Assembly (NCBI GenBank): GCA_002309345.1
Contig: DBWZ01000086.1
Location: 1 to 45,301 of the forward strand
Direction of reading: 5' to 3'
Length of the DNA stretch: 45,301 nt
Source of the DNA: Pseudobutyrivibrio sp. UBA1225
GTDB taxonomy: Bacteria > Bacillota > Clostridia > Lachnospirales > Lachnospiraceae
The translations under genes and the position numbers were made by a program. Below are positions 1 through 8,693 of this stretch, piece by piece. The notes below the pieces were generated by a model. The model was not told the origin of the DNA, did not search any database, and saw only the letters and a list, made by a program, of their open reading frames with translations. Positions within the stretch are counted from its first letter, which is position 1, and each line of letters opens with the position of its first letter.

Positions 1-204
1 GCACCTAGAATCTAAAGAATTAATATCTATCAAAGCCTTTTAATTTGTTACCAAAAACTCTAAAACATTTTACCCACGGAAAAATTGACCGATACAGTCA
101 GAATTCCTTTATATGTATATTTGAAGTTCAGGTCATAGTATAGCATGCGTTATCCCACGTGTAAAGTTTCTTCAGTTAATACCAAAATTTTCCAATATTT
201 TTAA

Positions 205-241
205 GCAAAAAAACAACTGATTTTTTTGATTAAAAATCAGT
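205..241 (-). terminator. Probable intrinsic terminator downstream of the methyltransferase gene
   Basis: On the minus strand an ACTGATTTTT / AAAAATCAGT stem (216-241) is followed by a run of T (complement of the A-run at 207-213). It lies about 190 bases past the methyltransferase stop codon. Apart from this hairpin and a short out-of-frame coding-like tail at 361-450, I see no gene in 1-432. Confidence 0.55.
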
Positions 242-432
242 CATTCTTTGTAAGCCAAATACACTTTACTTAAAATACTATTTCGAAGTATTTGACATTA
301 GTCGCAATTTCTTTACTTTCCAAGATTTTTGATATAGGTGTATAATGCTAATCTTACATGGAGAGCTAACATCCTATTTATTTACTTGCTGCATTAACTT
401 GGCAAATTCTTCTGGTGTTTTGTTTAGCCCTT

Positions 433-1227
433 TCACTTCCTCAATATATCCACCGTGTGCGCGCTAGCACCTAGCAAATCTGCCCTTTCACACACTGACA
501 ATTGATAGTTTATAAATTGCTGAAACTGTTCTTCGGTAAGAGCATTAACCTCGCGACGCATATGATTTGCCGGTCCGTCTGGCGAGATGATTTGAATACG
601 CTCTAAGGCAGCCTCTTTGTTGAGACTTTCGATATCCTCGGTACGCATAAACATATATAAATCATCCTCGGCAGGTCTTACATGAAAAGATTCGTCTAGC
701 TTACCATCTGCAAGGTTTTCTAAAATATGACCTTCTTTAATTCCATATGTTAGAAAAGCGTATTCATTCATAACATACGCAACAAGAATGTATCCGCCTT
801 GCTTTGTTACGCGTTTTGCCTCCAGCAGCGCCCGAAGCTGTTCATCCCTTGTCTTTAGATGATACATAGGTCCAAATAAAAGAGTTAAATCAAAAGTGTT
901 ATCTTCAAAACGCTTCAGTTTTAGTGCATTTCCTTGATAAGCTTTGACGCCTGAACACTTTGCTTTAAGGCGTCCCAAATTATGCTTAACTAATTCTACC
1001 GCTGTCACATCGTAGCCTTCTTCCCATAGAGGGATGCTATAGCCACCAGTTGCAGCACCAATATCAAGAATAGAAATGTCTGCTTTAGCCTTGCCTGTTT
1101 CTGCCGCCAACTGATCCAAATATTTGTGGACATACTTCATAGTAACCGTATATTCCATGATTCCATGACGGCTGTTTAGGCGCTTGTCTTCATTAAATTT
1201 GTTGTAGTATTGTTCTAGATTTGTCAT
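433..1227 (-). CDS. Class I SAM-dependent methyltransferase
   Basis: A soluble Rossmann-fold methyltransferase of about 264 residues. The glycine-rich SAM-binding motif I is visible as LDIGAATGGYS, followed by the acidic residue of motif II (VTAVEL), and then LTLLFGPMYHL, which is typical of small-molecule or unknown-substrate class I methyltransferases. I chose the ATG at 1227 (MTNLEQYYNKF) rather than an upstream in-frame start because GAGGTG sits about seven bases before it. The substrate cannot be told from sequence. The gene stands alone between two hairpin regions, so context gives no pathway. Just past its stop codon another frame reads like a protein tail (see findings). Confidence 0.85.
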   Translation of the reverse strand: MTNLEQYYNKFNEDKRLNSRHGIMEYTVTMKYVHKYLDQLAAETGKAKADISILDIGAATGGYSIPLWEEGYDVTAVELVKHNLGRLKAKCSGVKAYQGNALKLKRFEDNTFDLTLLFGPMYHLKTRDEQLRALLEAKRVTKQGGYILVAYVMNEYAFLTYGIKEGHILENLADGKLDESFHVRPAEDDLYMFMRTEDIESLNKEAALERIQIISPDGPANHMRREVNALTEEQFQQFINYQLSVCERADLLGASAHTVDILRK

Positions 1228-1342
1228 GGTATACACCTCATCCACCGCTAACGCGGTCCCCCTTCCCCTTTTTAGGGGAAGGCTTTTATATCTCGAGCAA
1301 AGCTCGTTTCTTCCTGCTGCGAAAAGATTTTTCCTAATATGT

Positions 1343-1371
1343 AAAAAGCCTCATACAATGTATGAGGCTTT
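1343..1371. terminator. Bidirectional hairpin terminator between secA and the methyltransferase gene
   Basis: A perfect 11-bp inverted repeat (AAAGCCTCATA / TATGAGGCTTT) with a short loop. The A and T runs at its edges are modest. It could end transcripts on either strand, but only minus-strand genes flank it, so ending secA transcription is the likely use. Confidence 0.55.
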
Positions 1372-1384
1372 GGATAATTCGAGA

Positions 1385-1490
1385 ATGCGAAACAATCGGG
1401 AAGACACGCCCATTTAAATGCGCTTCGCGCAGGGCGGTGCGGGAAGACGCACCGATTATAAATCGCCTTCGGCGATGGCGGTGCGTCGTA
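1385..1490. repeat. GC-rich block of short hairpins with TTCG-type loops
   Basis: Against the AT-rich background this stretch is GC-rich and consists of stacked small inverted repeats: GCGC-TTCG-like at about 1418-1430, GGTGCG...CGCACC at about 1435-1453, and CGCC-TTCG-GCG at about 1463-1474. It resembles intergenic palindromic (REP-like) DNA or a structured RNA tail on the secA transcript. No coding potential is apparent. Confidence 0.4.
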
Positions 1491-1532
1491 GAAATAGCTT
1501 AATTAAAAGCGAAGCTTTTATTAAGCTATTTC
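1491..1532 (-). other. Long hairpin overlapping the secA stop codon
   Basis: GAAATAGCTTAAT(T)AAAAGC pairs with GCTTTTATTAAGCTATTTC around a GAA/TTC loop, giving about 18 paired bases with one bulge. The secA stop codon (1526-1528) is inside the stem. On the minus strand no T-run follows, so it may act as a 3'-end stabiliser rather than an intrinsic terminator. Confidence 0.5.
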
Positions 1533-4093
1533 CTGCCGCAACACTGTTTATACTTTAGTCCGCTTCCGCAAGGGCATGGATCATTTGGGAAGATCTTTTT
1601 GGAGGTGCGCTTTTTAGGTGCGCGACCAGCTGATTCATCCTTGTTTGTTCCTGTGACCTTGGCTACTTCTTCACGCTCTACCTTCTTTTCAATACGAACT
1701 CTGTAGAGAAGAGTAAGTGTATCGTTGATAATAGATGCATTCATTGCGTCAAGCATATCGTAGCTGGCAGCCTTGTATTCATCGATTGGATTACGCTGAC
1801 CGTAAGCCTGCAGACGTATGCCTTGACGGAGCTGTTCCATGTCATCGATTTCTTCCATCCATTTACGGTCGATAACTCTGAGCAAGATAACTCGCTCAAC
1901 CTCTCTAAACTGCTCTGGCTCCTCAAATTGCTTTTCTTTTTGATCGTATAAATCAAGTGCTATATCTGTAAGTGTATCTTTGAGTTCCTGCTTTGACTTG
2001 ATATTGCTGATAGAAAGCTGAGTCATAACTGGAACTGGAATAACTGGGCAAATCAGGTGATTAAGCTCCTGAAGCTCCCAAAGCTCTTTCTCAACATCAT
2101 CTGGAATTGTCTTTTCAATGCACTCATCAACCTTGTCTTTAATCATGCCGATGATTTGCTCGTGCATATCCTCGCCCATGAGTACTCTGTGACGCTGTGA
2201 GTATATAAGCTCTCTTTGCTCGTTCATTACCTGATCGTAATCAAGCAGGTTCTTACGAGCTGAGAAGTTGTTTTCCTCTATCTTCTTTTGAGCCTTTTCG
2301 ATGGCATCAGAAAGCATCTTGTGTTTGATTTGCTCGCCCTCTGGAACACCAAGAGCATTGAACATACCAATCAAACGCTCTGAACCAAAGAGTCTCATAA
2401 GGTCATCCTCGAGTGAGATGAAGAACTGTGATTCACCCACATCACCTTGACGACCTGAACGTCCACGAAGCTGGTTGTCTATACGACGAGATTCATGACG
2501 CTCGGTACCGACGATTTTGAGACCACCTGCTGCACGTGCTTCGTCATCTAGCTTGATATCAGTACCACGACCAGCCATGTTGGTTGCAATAGTAACTGCA
2601 CCGTGCTTACCAGCCTCTGCTACGATTTCAGCTTCCTTTTCGTGGTATTTAGCATTTAATACGTTGTGCTCGATACCTTCCTTGCGAAGCATCTTTGAAA
2701 CAAGCTCTGAAATATCGATATCAATTGTACCGACAAGGACCGGCTGACCCTTTGCATGAGCAAGCTTAACCTCTTCCACAACTGCCTTGTATTTTTCTTT
2801 TTTGGTTTTGTAAACGGCATCATCGTGATCGATACGCTGTATTGGCATATTTGTAGGAACCTCTACAACGTCCATGCCGTAAATATCACGGAACTCCTGC
2901 TCCTCGGTAAGAGCTGTACCTGTCATACCAGCCTTCTTGTCGTATTTGTTGAAGAAGTTCTGGAAGGTGATGCTGGCAAGAGTCATTGACTCACGCTTAA
3001 CCTCAACACGCTCTTTTGCTTCGATAGCCTGATGTAAACCATCAGAGTAACGACGACCTGGCATGATACGACCTGTGAAGGAATCAACAATCATAACCTG
3101 TCCGTCTGAAACTACGTAATCCTGATCCTTGAACATAAGGTTGTGGGCGCGAAGAGCAAGGATGATGTTGTGTTGAATCTCCAAGTTTTCTGGGTCTGCA
3201 AGGTTCTCGATATGGAAGAACTGCTCTACCTTTTCAACACCCTGTGCTGTAAGGTTAACTACCTTGTCTTTTTCATCTACGATGAAATCGCCAGTCTCGT
3301 TTCGCTCAACACCCATGATGGCATCCATCTTGGAAAATTCTGGGAGGTCTTCGCCTCGCTGAAGCTGACGAGCAAGAACATCGCAAAGCTCATAGAGCTT
3401 TGTAGACTTGCCTGACTGACCAGAAATAATAAGTGGTGTACGAGCCTCGTCGATAAGAACTGAGTCAACCTCATCGATGATACAGAAGTTGAGCCCGCGC
3501 TGTACCAAGTCCTTTTCGTAGACACACATGTTGTCACGAAGATAATCGAAACCAAGCTCGTTGTTTGTGATGTATGTAATATCACAATTGTATGCTTCTT
3601 GGCGTTCTTCCTTTGTCATGTCGTTAAGAACAACACCAACTGTAAGTCCTAAGAAACGGTGAACTGCTCCCATCCACTCAGCATCACGCTTTGCAAGGTA
3701 GTCGTTGACTGTAACGATGTGAACGCCCTTGCCTTCAAGTGCATTAAGGTATGCTGGAAGAGTAGAAACCAATGTTTTACCTTCACCTGTACGCATCTCG
3801 GCGATACGGCCTTGATGAAGAATGATACCACCGATAAGCTGTACTCTAAAATGCTCCATTCCAAGTGCACGTTTGCCAGCCTCTCTAACAACCGCATATG
3901 CCTCTGGAAGGATATCGTCTAATGTTTCTCCTTTGGAAAGTCTTTCTTTAAACTCTGTAGTTTTGGCTCTAAGTTCTTCGTCAGATAGAGCCCCCATAGC
4001 CTCTTTGTATGATTCAATCTTATCCACGATTGGAGCAATACGCTTAAGCTCGCGCTGTGAATGTGTGCCAAAAATCTTGTCAATAATACTCAT
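1526..4093 (-). CDS. secA: Preprotein translocase ATPase SecA
   Basis: The 855-residue motor ATPase that pushes unfolded secretory proteins through SecYEG at the membrane. Visible landmarks are the Walker A segment MRTGEGKTLV near residue 100, the DEAD-type IIDEVDSVLIDEARTPLI, the helicase motif region VTIATNMAGRGTDIKL, and RIDNQLRGRSGRQGD. The C-terminal SEC-C zinc motif CPCGSGLKYKQCCGRK binds Zn and SecB/lipid in this family. Length is normal for Firmicute SecA. It is a single gene with no close operon partner; a hairpin overlaps its stop codon. Confidence 0.98.
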   Translation of the reverse strand: MSIIDKIFGTHSQRELKRIAPIVDKIESYKEAMGALSDEELRAKTTEFKERLSKGETLDDILPEAYAVVREAGKRALGMEHFRVQLIGGIILHQGRIAEMRTGEGKTLVSTLPAYLNALEGKGVHIVTVNDYLAKRDAEWMGAVHRFLGLTVGVVLNDMTKEERQEAYNCDITYITNNELGFDYLRDNMCVYEKDLVQRGLNFCIIDEVDSVLIDEARTPLIISGQSGKSTKLYELCDVLARQLQRGEDLPEFSKMDAIMGVERNETGDFIVDEKDKVVNLTAQGVEKVEQFFHIENLADPENLEIQHNIILALRAHNLMFKDQDYVVSDGQVMIVDSFTGRIMPGRRYSDGLHQAIEAKERVEVKRESMTLASITFQNFFNKYDKKAGMTGTALTEEQEFRDIYGMDVVEVPTNMPIQRIDHDDAVYKTKKEKYKAVVEEVKLAHAKGQPVLVGTIDIDISELVSKMLRKEGIEHNVLNAKYHEKEAEIVAEAGKHGAVTIATNMAGRGTDIKLDDEARAAGGLKIVGTERHESRRIDNQLRGRSGRQGDVGESQFFISLEDDLMRLFGSERLIGMFNALGVPEGEQIKHKMLSDAIEKAQKKIEENNFSARKNLLDYDQVMNEQRELIYSQRHRVLMGEDMHEQIIGMIKDKVDECIEKTIPDDVEKELWELQELNHLICPVIPVPVMTQLSISNIKSKQELKDTLTDIALDLYDQKEKQFEEPEQFREVERVILLRVIDRKWMEEIDDMEQLRQGIRLQAYGQRNPIDEYKAASYDMLDAMNASIINDTLTLLYRVRIEKKVEREEVAKVTGTNKDESAGRAPKKRTSKKIFPNDPCPCGSGLKYKQCCGRK

Positions 4094-4220
4094 TATAATA
4101 AATCTCCTAATCTAGAGACCTTTTGTCTGTCAAAAAGTCCCACAAACTTCATTTATTTTAACAGAAAACGCCTAGCTAAACAATGGATTACTCCTCTATT
4201 CAAATCTTTTAATCAATTTT

Positions 4221-4256
4221 TAATAAATATAAAGGCTACCCCGACTGAGGGTAGCC
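4221..4256 (-). terminator. Intrinsic terminator of the Tad pilus operon
   Basis: GGCTACCC / GGGTAGCC stem (4234-4256). On the minus strand it is followed by TTTATATTTATT. It sits 19 bases after the stop codon of the FHA gene, the last gene of the pilus operon, and before secA. Confidence 0.85.
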
Positions 4257-4274
4257 TCGATAATTAAAATCTAT

Positions 4275-5390
4275 TTACATAAAAATGTATCTTTCTGTGG
4301 CAAAGGCGATTTTATCCATCGCTTTAAGTTTGAGTCTTTGTTGGTAGCATAATGTCGTATCATTTACAGTTGTTCCATTTAGGCTATTACAATCCATGAT
4401 ATAATAGCTATCCTCTTCTCTAACGATTTTTGCATGGGAATTGCTTACTGTATTAGCGCGCAAAATCATGTCATTGTTAGAACCAGACCCAATTCTAAAA
4501 AGGTCCTTATTTATTATAAAATCATCCTCTCCCGATCTGCCATCATATATCAATTTTCCCGCAACCTTCGCCTCTGAAAGTAAAACGGTTCTTTCGTTGA
4601 TCTCATAGGTGGGATCGATGCAAAAATCTTCATTTATCGAAACGCTTTCTTCTCTGCGTTTTTTCCCAATTCTTTGGGCGATACCTAACAAGCTCTCGAA
4701 GAAATTATTCTTTGCATCTTCCTGATAATAATCTGTCAAATAATCGTCCATGCATACTTCTTCCATTCTTCCACAAGACGACTCATAATAATCTTCATCC
4801 TCTTCATCTAATTCTACCTTTTCTACATATATTTCATGCTTATCTGCTTCTATATTTTGGAACATTTCTAGTATTTCTGTTAATGTGTAGTCGTTTTTTA
4901 GACATTGGTCATAAGCACGACATACTAATTCTGTTAGTTCCCTGTTGTTTGATGGAATCATTGTTAATATGTGTTCCATCAACTCTCTGAATTGTTCCTG
5001 AACGCTGCCATTATCTGTAGGGTAATAGCATAAATTAACCTTTATGCTATCCATGGTTTTTTCAACAAAAACGGCATTCTTATCTAGACATATGTGACGC
5101 TCGTCAATCAGATATTTTCCAATCTCGTCCAATCCCAGTTGAAGTCCTAGGATGAATTTTTGCAAAGTATCAATATCCACATCCGTGGATTCTAGAAAAT
5201 CCTCTAGATTAATCTTTCGACTGATATTGTAATTGTATTGAGTTGTTCCGTTTAAACTCATTTTATTGATGCTAAGCAATCCGTTTATACGATTTTCTTC
5301 AATCATTCTTGTTTCGTAGCTGTCAAATTCTTCATTTAAATCTGCTACCATGTAGCTTTCATTGTGTTTTCTCTTGTATGTGAATTCCAT
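4275..5390 (-). CDS. FHA-domain protein with DUF6382-like N-terminus, Tad operon
   Basis: A 371-residue cytoplasmic protein. Residues about 1-180 resemble the DUF6382 module found fused to FHA domains in Clostridia (assignment from memory). The middle is acidic. Residues about 275-371 form an FHA domain, with the hallmark FRIGSGSNNDMIL, SNSHAKI and DCNSLNGTTVND elements that bind phospho-threonine peptides. It is the last gene of the Tad pilus operon and starts directly after a small TadE-like gene with an AAGGA site. It is likely a phospho-dependent scaffold or regulator of the pilus machine; the kinase is not in this window. Confidence 0.85.
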   Translation of the reverse strand: MEFTYKRKHNESYMVADLNEEFDSYETRMIEENRINGLLSINKMSLNGTTQYNYNISRKINLEDFLESTDVDIDTLQKFILGLQLGLDEIGKYLIDERHICLDKNAVFVEKTMDSIKVNLCYYPTDNGSVQEQFRELMEHILTMIPSNNRELTELVCRAYDQCLKNDYTLTEILEMFQNIEADKHEIYVEKVELDEEDEDYYESSCGRMEEVCMDDYLTDYYQEDAKNNFFESLLGIAQRIGKKRREESVSINEDFCIDPTYEINERTVLLSEAKVAGKLIYDGRSGEDDFIINKDLFRIGSGSNNDMILRANTVSNSHAKIVREEDSYYIMDCNSLNGTTVNDTTLCYQQRLKLKAMDKIAFATERYIFM

Positions 5391-5392
5391 TA

Positions 5393-5599
5393 CTAATCCT
5401 TTATGGCATGATAAATGCCAACCAATCCTTCCTTTAATCTAAACATCTTAACTGCATCAAAAGAATCTCTATTGTAGCTCACGTAATCTATGGTCTCTTT
5501 AAACAATTCATATGCCAGACACACTGCCATTCCAAACATGATAAAGCAGATGCTAATCACGATTGAACCCTCAACTGTTAAACTAGCCTTTAAACGCAT
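5393..5599 (-). CDS. Small TadE-like pseudopilin protein
   Basis: A 68-residue protein with a type III-signal-like start: basic MRLK, then ASLTVEGSIVISICFIMFG, in which a Glu follows the processing region and leads into one hydrophobic helix. This matches the shape of TadE/TadF minor pseudopilins, though it is short. It is packed between the second prepilin peptidase gene (one-base gap) and the FHA gene. It may be cleaved by either prepilin peptidase in the cluster. Confidence 0.65.
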   Translation of the reverse strand: MRLKASLTVEGSIVISICFIMFGMAVCLAYELFKETIDYVSYNRDSFDAVKMFRLKEGLVGIYHAIKD

Positions 5600-5600
5600 T

Positions 5601-6035
5601 TTACAACACTCCTCTAATAGTTTTTATCATCAGCAAGATTTCATATCCAACCAATAAAAATGGAACGAAGGGCAATTCATAGTCAAATCCGTATTTACGT
5701 TTTTTCACAAAAACAACCCCTGCAATCAAAGCTAAGATTGAACTAAGCCAAAGCAATATTATCGTATTTACGAATCCTATATATAATCCTGTTACAGCGA
5801 TTATAAGAGCATCGCCCTTTCCTATTTTCTCTTTTGATAAAACACTAAATATATATACAATCCCGCCAACCAAAAGACCTCCTACAAGACTCTTAATGGA
5901 ATACTGTCTAGTAAACAGATTTATCAGCAATCCAATCACGCCAAATACTATCGCGCCTTCTACGGGAATAGTTCTTGTCTTTATATCTTCGTATGATGTT
6001 ATAGCGTATAAACACATCAATCCAACTGTTTCCAT
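5601..6035 (-). CDS. A24-family prepilin peptidase (second copy in the cluster)
   Basis: A 144-residue integral membrane aspartic protease of the TadV/CpaA type. The two catalytic Asp regions are recognisable: YEDIKTRTIP near the N-terminus and GKGDAL in the middle. Several hydrophobic helices follow. The family cleaves the leader of Flp pilins and TadE-like pseudopilins at the membrane. A distinct A24 peptidase begins the operon at 13333, so the cluster carries two. Each may be specific for different substrates. Confidence 0.85.
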   Translation of the reverse strand: METVGLMCLYAITSYEDIKTRTIPVEGAIVFGVIGLLINLFTRQYSIKSLVGGLLVGGIVYIFSVLSKEKIGKGDALIIAVTGLYIGFVNTIILLWLSSILALIAGVVFVKKRKYGFDYELPFVPFLLVGYEILLMIKTIRGVL

Positions 6036-6044
6036 CTAAACTCC

Positions 6045-6989
6045 TTAATCACTATATACTACACCGCATTTACTACATGGCCTTTTGCTATCTTTTACTT
6101 CTTCGTATGGAACCTTTTGAATATTATGCTTTATCTCGGTGCAATTAATATCACTATGATAAGCTGTTCCATAATCTGTGATATATGCATATCCTTTCGC
6201 CTTGCTCCATCCACAACGATGACATTTTTTGTATGTGGCGCCACCCTTGTTTCTAGCTGATGAAACCTGATTAACCAAAATCCTGTGGACTGACGGATTT
6301 AGATATGTACAATAATAATTGCTATGATATACTTCGCCATGCTCAGTGATATATACATATCTACAATCTGACTTATTGTTCGCATTTTCATAGCCAACCC
6401 ATTTCCTACATCTGGCCCTCTGACTCACGTCATAGGTATAATCTCCTAACAGGCCAATGGGAAAAGTTAAACTGTAATCTACCTGCACATCTATGTAGCT
6501 TCCTTCTACCGATGAATTCAAAAAATTAAAACCTATGGCTCCACCATCGACAAAAGAAAGCGGCACTTTGTTCTTTCCAATTTCCACCCCACAATAGGCA
6601 ATTGTAGATGCCAACAAAGCCGCTTCTGACAATTCACCATTTATAGTTGGGTCCTGTGAATTTGGCTCCATATCCACATCAGACTCCCCTTCATTTGCCA
6701 CATTTCCCAAGGTCACAGCCATCATTCGACTAGCATGATTTATCGATTTTTGAACTCCAGCCTCAACCTGAAGCACTCTAAATAAGAACATTCCAAAAAT
6801 CATTAATGTAATGAAAATCGGTAGAACTATGGCGGCCTCAATGGTATAGCTTCCTCTCAAAAAGGAGGCATAAATAGGCATCTCTAAAATGTTTTCTTTG
6901 TGGGTTTTGGCTTTGTTTATAGTTGATATTTTTTTGCCCTGTGCAATGGGACAAAAATAGGTATTATTTAATTTTGATAATAGAGACAC
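6045..6989 (-). CDS. TadE-like pseudopilin with two C-terminal Cys-rich YHS repeats
   Basis: A 314-residue protein. After a 45-residue N-terminal tail comes RGSYTIEAAIVLPIFITLMI, the conserved Glu plus hydrophobic helix of TadE/pseudopilins. The C-terminal ~110 residues contain two copies of a module, xYITxxGxxYHSxxxCT followed by CxxCG. This resembles the Ada-type metal-binding-like fold (YHxxxC...PCxxC) appended to various extracellular clostridial proteins. Start: GTG at 6989, preceded by AGGAGG at about nine bases; an internal ATG (MPIYASF) is an alternative. It is probably exported and may use the repeats to bind metal or a surface partner. Confidence 0.75.
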   Translation of the reverse strand: MSLLSKLNNTYFCPIAQGKKISTINKAKTHKENILEMPIYASFLRGSYTIEAAIVLPIFITLMIFGMFLFRVLQVEAGVQKSINHASRMMAVTLGNVANEGESDVDMEPNSQDPTINGELSEAALLASTIAYCGVEIGKNKVPLSFVDGGAIGFNFLNSSVEGSYIDVQVDYSLTFPIGLLGDYTYDVSQRARCRKWVGYENANNKSDCRYVYITEHGEVYHSNYYCTYLNPSVHRILVNQVSSARNKGGATYKKCHRCGWSKAKGYAYITDYGTAYHSDINCTEIKHNIQKVPYEEVKDSKRPCSKCGVVYSD

Positions 6990-7011
6990 CTGTTTATACC
7001 TCCTTTCGACA

Positions 7012-8493
7012 CTAATAGGATAAATATCTTGATTTCGTTAAGTTATAGCTTACATCCTCCTCTGGAGAATCAAATACTGATAAAAAAATCTCCTCTCCGG
7101 CGTAGTCAATAGATATATCTGCCGCAAAAGCCATATTATCCATTTGAGCATTTTTGTATTGATCAGTTGAATGCAACGCATTTTCCATAACATCACATGC
7201 ACGAATAGCTAGGGTTTCGTTATTATTTAATGCCAAGAATCCGATTAAATACTGACTATATGAGATTCCCGTTTGAAATTCTCTGGCCTTAAAATTTATA
7301 TCTGCCACAGCTGACAAATGCCATACATCTGAAGTCCATTGATCTAGCGTCTTTACAAGAGGCACTTTCCCTCCGCTTAACAACAAACGCACATCCAAAG
7401 TACTTTCAACATAAGCCCATGCAGCTATGATTGCATATTTTACCGCTTCAATTATGGCCGGATTTAACGTAAACCCTGCAAGTATCTCAGCCATTGCCAT
7501 TGCCTCAGAAACCATAGATGGATTTTGCATTATTGTGGCGAAGTTTGCCGCCTCTCTCAACAAAAGAATCTCGCCAACAACAGTGGCCAGGCTTTGGGAA
7601 TCCGACTCTTTCCCCGCAATCAAATATTCTATTTCGTATCGCATGCCGTCATGCTTTAGGTCATTGTTAAATGAGCTATAGTTCGTCATCAAATACTCGA
7701 TAAACAATGCTTTTTCAACCAAATCATTTCCACTAGAGACCTCCATGTTTCCTGTGTTTAGATTTCGATGTGAAGGTAACTGCTCCAAGTCAAATGTTGT
7801 TTCAGATACGTTTTCCGCGTCCGTGACTGTAGACAATATTCCTCTAGCAAAGGACTCCTTAATCATCTTAAAAGCTCTAAAGGGATTGTCTTCGACCTCC
7901 TTTGGAGTTTCATAGTCATCTGGATTTGTATCTGGATTATCGTCATTGGCGGCCACATATTTTTTGGTTAACTGCTGTTCCTTGGCATTCTCTAATGAGG
8001 CATCTCCCTCTTCTGCTGTTTGCTCAACGTCAATCTTTTCGATGCTGTTCATATCATCAATCTGACTTTTGATCTCGTCTACAACCTGGCTAGCCAAGCC
8101 TTCCATGGCCGCTTTCTTGCCTAGCATAACTACACCCTGTGCATTATTGTCCGTAAGCAGCGCGTACTTATTTACCTTGCATTCATCTGGACTAATCCTT
8201 GCATAATTATTGTTTACGTCTGCATTGAACCCACAGTATTCTATAGTCTTCGATGCCAAAATATCTGGTCCAATACTTCCTGTTCCATAGCCCAAATCAA
8301 GTGCCAAGATTCTATAATTTGCCCATAGATATGGATTGAACTCGGAAAATGCACTTTCCACTGCCATATCTGTATATTCAGTTGAAAATGAATGAAGCTC
8401 ATAAACCCTTATACACTCAGCCATGGTCAAAAGTAGCGTCATGACAGAGACTAACACCATAGAAAAGAAAACCGACAAAGATCCCTTAGCCAC
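7012..8493 (-). CDS. DUF5702-type Tad-associated membrane protein
   Basis: A 493-residue protein with an N-terminal helix SLSVFFSMVLVSVMTLLLTM and then a long extracytoplasmic region starting ECIRVYELHSF, the pattern of the DUF5702 family found in Lachnospiraceae Tad loci (recognised from memory). Residues about 150-200 are acidic and low-complexity. One central hydrophobic stretch (about 315-360) may be a second membrane or packing helix. Its stop overlaps the start of the neighbouring Flp-like pilin gene, so the two are translationally coupled. It is likely a minor pseudopilin or assembly factor; its biochemistry is unknown. Confidence 0.75.
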   Translation of the reverse strand: MAKGSLSVFFSMVLVSVMTLLLTMAECIRVYELHSFSTEYTDMAVESAFSEFNPYLWANYRILALDLGYGTGSIGPDILASKTIEYCGFNADVNNNYARISPDECKVNKYALLTDNNAQGVVMLGKKAAMEGLASQVVDEIKSQIDDMNSIEKIDVEQTAEEGDASLENAKEQQLTKKYVAANDDNPDTNPDDYETPKEVEDNPFRAFKMIKESFARGILSTVTDAENVSETTFDLEQLPSHRNLNTGNMEVSSGNDLVEKALFIEYLMTNYSSFNNDLKHDGMRYEIEYLIAGKESDSQSLATVVGEILLLREAANFATIMQNPSMVSEAMAMAEILAGFTLNPAIIEAVKYAIIAAWAYVESTLDVRLLLSGGKVPLVKTLDQWTSDVWHLSAVADINFKAREFQTGISYSQYLIGFLALNNNETLAIRACDVMENALHSTDQYKNAQMDNMAFAADISIDYAGEEIFLSVFDSPEEDVSYNLTKSRYLSY

Positions 8494-8678
8494 TACACCT
8501 GTCCAGCCTTTGACTTAATTGTCTTAAAGATACCTTCAACTAAAGCGGTCATCTGATCCTTGAATATCAAAACTATTCCTATCAAAACAACCAAAATAAG
8601 TATGAGTTCGACAGTTCCAATTCCATCTTCCTCTAACAACAATTCCTTTACTTTGTTTTTAATCATAAATAAATTCAT
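8493..8678 (-). CDS. Flp1-family type IVb pilin-like protein
   Basis: A 61-residue peptide with basic residues up front, then EEDGIGTVELILILVVLIGIVLIF. Gly followed by TVE and a 20-residue hydrophobic helix is the Flp pilin processing and assembly signature (Glu at +5). The short C-terminal tail is typical of Flp1. It is the best candidate for the major pilin subunit, sitting between the TadC-like platform gene and the DUF5702 gene. One of the two prepilin peptidases would remove the leader. Confidence 0.85.
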   Translation of the reverse strand: MNLFMIKNKVKELLLEEDGIGTVELILILVVLIGIVLIFKDQMTALVEGIFKTIKSKAGQV

Positions 8679-8693
8679 CTCTATTCCTTCTTT

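Noticed and set aside
1226..1417. Plus-strand open frame of 63 codons
   Set aside because: It spans the intergenic hairpins and terminator, has no ribosome site and no protein-like composition.
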